In this document: piece after piece, positions 5,262 to 8,414 of the stretch
How positions within the stretch are numbered: position 1 is the first letter of the stretch
Layout of the letters: every line of letters starts with the position of its first letter
Source: Oscillospiraceae bacterium
GTDB taxonomy: Bacteria > Bacillota > Clostridia > Oscillospirales > Ruminococcaceae
Reading direction: 5' to 3'
Assembly: GCA_030527085.1 (NCBI GenBank)
Contig: JAUNBN010000048.1
Span: forward strand, 1-8,414
Length of the DNA: 8,414 nt
Notes under the pieces: model-generated
The model's database searches: none
What the model saw: the letters and a program-made list of their open reading frames with translations, nothing else
Told to the model about the DNA's origin: nothing
Position numbers and translations under genes: made by a program

Positions 5262-5945
5262 ATGTCCGCGATAATCGTGGCGGATAGTATACATAAGATA
5301 TACCGCGTCGGGGAAAACGTCGTGCACGCTCTCGCGGGCGTGTCGCTTATGGTCGAGCGCGGGGAGTTCGTGGCTATAACCGGGCCCAGCGGCTCGGGGA
5401 AATCCACTCTTTTGAACGTCCTCGCGGGGCTGGAGCCGCTGACGGCGGGTGAGATATACGAATGCGGCCAGCGCATAGACGATATGGCCGAAAACGAGCT
5501 GGTACGCTTCAGGCGCGAAAACGTCGGCTTCGTCTTTCAGTCCTTTAATCTCATAGGTACAATGACGGCGGCGGAGAATGTCGCCCTGCCGCTCACTTTC
5601 AAAGGCGAGAGTAAGGCGCTGCGCACCGAAAAAGCCCTCGATATGCTCGAGGTCGTGGGGCTGGGCGACCACGCGCGGCACAAACCGCTGCAGATGTCCG
5701 GAGGGCAGCAGCAGCGCGTCGGAGTCGCCAGGGCGCTGGTGAGCGACCCGGAGATAATCTTTGCCGACGAGCCCACCGGCAACCTCGACAGCCAGAACGG
5801 CGAGGAGGTAATCGGCCTTATCCGCTCGCTGGTAGATTCGCGCAGCCTCACCGTTGTAATGGTGACCCACGATTTAGAGCTCGCGAAGCGCGCGGACAGG
5901 ATAATCTACCTGCTGGACGGACAGCTTTCGGACAGATACAGATAA
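5262..5945 (+). CDS. ABC transporter ATP-binding protein, MacB/LolD type
   Basis: The 227-residue cytoplasmic ATPase matches the usual length of the family and has every motif: Walker A GPSGSGKST (41-49), Q-loop Gln93 in VFQSFNLIGTMTAAENV, signature MSGGQQQRV (145-153), Walker B IIFADEPTGNLD (165-176), and H-loop His203 in VMVTHD. The FQSFNL and PTGNLDS stretches are typical of the MacB/LolD/FtsE group, whose ATPases drive periplasmic or extracellular movement of FtsX-fold permeases rather than classical import. GGAGGA lies 5 bases before its ATG. It is the first gene of an operon: the CARDB-like gene follows after 17 bases, and that gene overlaps the permease by ATGA. Likely substrates include peptides, antibiotics, lipoproteins or envelope signals; none can be deduced. 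Isoleucine is encoded by ATA in 9 of 14 cases. Confidence 0.95.
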   Translation: MSAIIVADSIHKIYRVGENVVHALAGVSLMVERGEFVAITGPSGSGKSTLLNVLAGLEPLTAGEIYECGQRIDDMAENELVRFRRENVGFVFQSFNLIGTMTAAENVALPLTFKGESKALRTEKALDMLEVVGLGDHARHKPLQMSGGQQQRVGVARALVSDPEIIFADEPTGNLDSQNGEEVIGLIRSLVDSRSLTVVMVTHDLELAKRADRIIYLLDGQLSDRYR

Positions 5946-5962
5946 AAGCAGAAAAGGGATAT

Positions 5963-7396
5963 ATGATGAAAAAGCTTATTTCGGGAATAGCTCTTTTGTT
6001 TTCTGCGCTGTGCTTTTTAGTACCGGCCGCCGACGCTACCGCGGACGCTACTTTCTTTATTGTCGAAACAGTCGGCCACACCGCCGACACGCCTCACCTC
6101 GAGGCGGGGCAGCACTGGAACGCGGAGCCGCTGGTCATAAAAAATGTTTCCGGCGAAGTTGTGACAATAAAATCCGTTGAAATGATTGCCAGCGGGGATC
6201 TGGCGAGCTTTCCCTTCGACCCCGAGAGGCAGAACTACTACGAGGACTTTTCAAGCTCATCCCCGGTAGATAATGGTCACAGCTTCAGCTACGGCTTTAA
6301 CGGCGCCTCGAATTTTCGCGTGCGCGGGGACGCGAAATCACAGTTTTACGATATTCCCGTTGAGATTTCTTTTTCCTATGATCCGGACGGTCCCGGTTCT
6401 GCCGCCGCGATAGAAGACGTTAAAAGCGTTTCTTTCCGCGTCCTCGTAATCGAAAAGCCCGCCGAGGAGGTTTCAACGCATATACCCAAGGTCATAGTCT
6501 CCGGCTTTTCGACCAACCCCTCGCAGGTCATAGCGGGCGAGGAGTTCACCTTAAGCATCACCTTTAAGAACACCTCCTCGAGCGGCTATGTCGAGAACCT
6601 CAAGGCCTCGCTCTCGACGGACGGCACCTTCAACCCCGTCTCGGGTTCCTCCACGCTCTTCATCGCCTCGCTATCTCCCGGAGCCTCCCACACCTCCAGC
6701 ATAAAGCTCTTCGCCAAGGCGGACGCCGCGCCCAGCTCCTACAACGTCTCCCTCGCGCTAAACTACGACGCGCCCAACACTAAAGACAATCAGCCCGTAA
6801 CAGACACCGAGCAGATAGCCATACCCGTTGAGCAGGTGCCCAAGGCGAATTTTCAGGCGCTTCAGATAGTACCGAGCGAGATTTATCTCGGGCAGGACTT
6901 CAACCTTATGTCCGCCGTGAACAACACGGGGAAATCCAAGCTCTACAACGTGAACGTCGAAGTCAGCGACTCGCAGAATCTCACGGTGAAGCAGGAGCAG
7001 TATCTCGGCAATATAGATTCCGGCGGCACCGGAACAATAGACCTCTACATAAGCCCGCAGGACATAGGCAGCTCCACTCTCACGATGAAGGTGAGCTACG
7101 AGGACGAAAAGGGCCAGAGCTATTCGCACAGCGAGACGGCCGAAATAAACATTATGGCTCGCGAGGAAATCATTCAGGACTTCCCGATGGAGCCGACTAC
7201 CGAGGAGCAGGGCGGCTCGCTCTGGTGGCTCTGGGTAATTCTGGGGCTTATTGCCGCCGGAGTCGCGGCGCTGATAATAATTAAGAACAGAAAGAAAAAA
7301 GCTGCCGCCGAGCGCGACCGCGCCGAGGCGAAAAAGCTCGAGCGCAGGCTCAGCGGCCGGGATGAGAGGGCCAAGACGGAGCAAAAGCGCGGATGA
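5963..7396 (+). CDS. Secreted, membrane-anchored CARDB/COG1361-like protein of the ABC operon
   Basis: The 477-residue product begins with a signal peptide (MMKKLISGIALLF..., likely cleaved after ADA near residue 25-28). It ends with one membrane segment (about 420-440) and a very basic cytoplasmic tail of about 37 residues that could form a short helix or coiled coil. Between them are beta-rich extracellular domains. At least two resemble CARDB/NEW3-like Ig folds: one from about IVSGFSTNPSQVIAGEEFTL, with KNTSSSGY, and one from about IVPSEIYLGQDFNL, with NNTGKSKLYNV. The first ~155 residues are a less certain beta domain. It lies between the ATPase and permease genes and overlaps the permease start, so it is probably an obligate partner, perhaps taking the place of the MacA-like adaptor or acting as a ligand-binding or sensing subunit. 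Two start codons are possible: ATG at 5963 (4 bases from AAAAGGGA) or ATG at 5966 (7 bases). Partner role is inference, domain architecture fairly clear. Confidence 0.85.
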   Translation: MMKKLISGIALLFSALCFLVPAADATADATFFIVETVGHTADTPHLEAGQHWNAEPLVIKNVSGEVVTIKSVEMIASGDLASFPFDPERQNYYEDFSSSSPVDNGHSFSYGFNGASNFRVRGDAKSQFYDIPVEISFSYDPDGPGSAAAIEDVKSVSFRVLVIEKPAEEVSTHIPKVIVSGFSTNPSQVIAGEEFTLSITFKNTSSSGYVENLKASLSTDGTFNPVSGSSTLFIASLSPGASHTSSIKLFAKADAAPSSYNVSLALNYDAPNTKDNQPVTDTEQIAIPVEQVPKANFQALQIVPSEIYLGQDFNLMSAVNNTGKSKLYNVNVEVSDSQNLTVKQEQYLGNIDSGGTGTIDLYISPQDIGSSTLTMKVSYEDEKGQSYSHSETAEINIMAREEIIQDFPMEPTTEEQGGSLWWLWVILGLIAAGVAALIIIKNRKKKAAAERDRAEAKKLERRLSGRDERAKTEQKRG

Positions 7397-8414
7397 AATG
7401 GCTTGAACTCTTAGAATTCTCCGTACAGAGCCTCTGGCGCAGGAAGCTGCGCTCTGTTCTGACGCTGCTGGGCGTTATGATAGGCACTGCCTCTATCGTC
7501 GTCATGATGTCGCTGGGCATAGGCCTCAACGCCTCTTATATGGAGCAGCTGGAAAACAGCGCCACGCTGACGAGAATCAGCGTCTACAGCTACGGCGGCT
7601 ATATGGGCGGGGAGAGTTCCTCCTCGGAGGAGGCTAAGCTCGACAAAACCGCAATAGAAAGCTTCGCGGCGCTCGAGCATGTAGTCTGCGCCTCACCGGT
7701 CTACGAGTTCAGCGCCCTTGCACGCGCGGGCAAGTACGAGGGCTATCTCAACGTCATGGCCATGAGCTACGAGATGCTTTTGGCCAGCAAGCTGCCCGTT
7801 ATAAAGGGAGCGCTGCCCGAGAGGGGAGCTGCGCTCAGCTTCATAGTAGGAAGTCGCAGCGGGTACAACTTCTACGACCCGGGTTCCAACAACTACTACT
7901 ACGGCGAGGGCGAGCCGCCCGTTGATATGTACGAAACGCCCGTCTTTGTGGTTTTTGATATGAACGCCTACTACAGCGCCCAGAGCGGGCAGGGGACTGC
8001 TCCGAAGAAATACCTTATGGAGACCTCGGCCGTCGTGGGCACGGCGGACGACAGCTCCTGGTCGGAATACGACTACAACATCTACGCGGATTTGGAGGCG
8101 GTCGAAAACCTCTTTCAAAAGCTGTTCAAAAAGAACCCCTGGCCCGGCCAGCAGACAGATTCGAAGGGCAAGGCCGTATGGCCGATGAGCTATAATACCG
8201 CCTATGTGCTGGTGGACGAGGTGGACAACGTCTCCGCCGTGCAGCAGGCCATTTCGGACATGGGCTACCAGGCCTCGAGCGACATGGAATATCTTCAGTC
8301 CATGCAGCAGCAGTCCCGCATGATACAGTACGTCCTCGCGGGCATAGGCAGCGTCTCGCTCATAGTAGCCGCTATAGGCATAGCCAACACCATGCTCATG
8401 AGCATCTTCGAGCG
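7393..8414 (+). CDS. MacB/FtsX-like ABC transporter permease (3' partial)
   Basis: The gene starts with ATG overlapping the previous stop as ATGA and is still open at the window's end, with 340 codons seen. An amphipathic N-terminus (KWLELLEFSVQSLWRRKLRS) leads into TM1 with TLLGVMIGTASIVVMMSLG (23-41), the MacB hallmark. A large extracellular domain of about 260 residues follows, rich in Tyr, Gly and Ser (NNYYYGEG, SEYDYNIY). The final segment SLIVAAIGIANTMLMSIFE matches the second TM of the FtsX core (family consensus near 'GGIGIMNIM...TER'). Probably some 100 residues with two more TM helices are missing. With the ATPase it should form a type VII (MacB-fold) transporter that works by mechanotransmission across one membrane. 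There is no fused ATPase domain, as usual in Firmicutes. The middle of the extracellular domain could not be assigned to a subfamily, so the substrate is unknown. Confidence 0.92.
   Translation, partial: MKWLELLEFSVQSLWRRKLRSVLTLLGVMIGTASIVVMMSLGIGLNASYMEQLENSATLTRISVYSYGGYMGGESSSSEEAKLDKTAIESFAALEHVVCASPVYEFSALARAGKYEGYLNVMAMSYEMLLASKLPVIKGALPERGAALSFIVGSRSGYNFYDPGSNNYYYGEGEPPVDMYETPVFVVFDMNAYYSAQSGQGTAPKKYLMETSAVVGTADDSSWSEYDYNIYADLEAVENLFQKLFKKNPWPGQQTDSKGKAVWPMSYNTAYVLVDEVDNVSAVQQAISDMGYQASSDMEYLQSMQQQSRMIQYVLAGIGSVSLIVAAIGIANTMLMSIFE

Noticed and set aside
5223..5870. Minus-strand ORF of 215 codons opposite the ABC ATPase gene
   Set aside because: The plus strand encodes all ABC motifs; this is its mirror frame, a known artefact in GC-rich DNA.
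6758..7384. Minus-strand ORF of 208 codons opposite the CARDB-like gene
   Set aside because: Antisense to a gene with signal peptide, domains and membrane anchor inside a coupled operon.
7411..8118. Two minus-strand ORFs (89 and 141 codons) in the last kilobase
   Set aside because: Both are shadows of the MacB/FtsX-like permease gene, which runs off the window end on the plus strand.

Overview
The window looks like a piece of a GC-rich Gram-positive (Firmicutes) chromosome, most likely a gut or animal-associated Clostridia of the Oscillospiraceae/Lachnospiraceae kind. That is an inference. It rests on a class B sortase, a Cys-Gln thioester (TQXA-type) surface protein, strong AGGAGG-like ribosome binding sites, and single-membrane envelope genes without outer-membrane partners. 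Codon use is distinctive: GC-rich third positions combined with a clear preference for the isoleucine codon ATA.

Layout, left to right. (1) 1-1083 (+): C-terminal part of a polytopic membrane protein resembling GT-C lipid-linked-sugar glycosyltransferases, cut by the window edge. (2) 1084-1288: intergenic, holding a perfect 17-bp-stem hairpin. (3) 1289-2353 (+): a cation diffusion facilitator metal transporter whose last codons contain a 24-bp perfect palindrome. It converges, with a 4-bp gap, on (4) a minus-strand surface module read right to left: a secreted thioester-domain protein (4358-3534), a 76-residue arginine-rich protein with a strong SD (3379-3149), and a class B sortase (3152-2358) that overlaps the small gene by GTGA. 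(5) 4383-4657: divergent intergenic region. (6) 4658-4957 (+): a 99-residue protein with a Nif11-leader-like N-terminal half and a Gly/Pro/Lys/Glu-rich tail, followed by a terminator. (7) 4958-5261: intergenic with a good sigma-A promoter. (8) 5262 to the right edge (+): a three-gene ABC transporter operon made of a MacB/LolD-type ATPase, a secreted membrane-anchored CARDB-like protein, and a MacB/FtsX-like permease that starts by ATGA overlap and runs off the window. The permease is partial and still open at the right edge.

Functionally the window is an envelope neighbourhood: sugar transfer, metal export, a sortase/adhesin cassette and a mechanotransmission-type ABC system. The parts most worth a second look are: the sortase cassette, where the thioester protein ends without an anchor although the in-frame sequence after its amber stop resembles a degraded sorting signal; the uncharacterised Arg-rich protein translationally coupled to the sortase; the Nif11-like peptide with no modifying enzyme nearby; and the ABC operon in which a CARDB-type protein sits where a MacA-type adaptor would normally be encoded.
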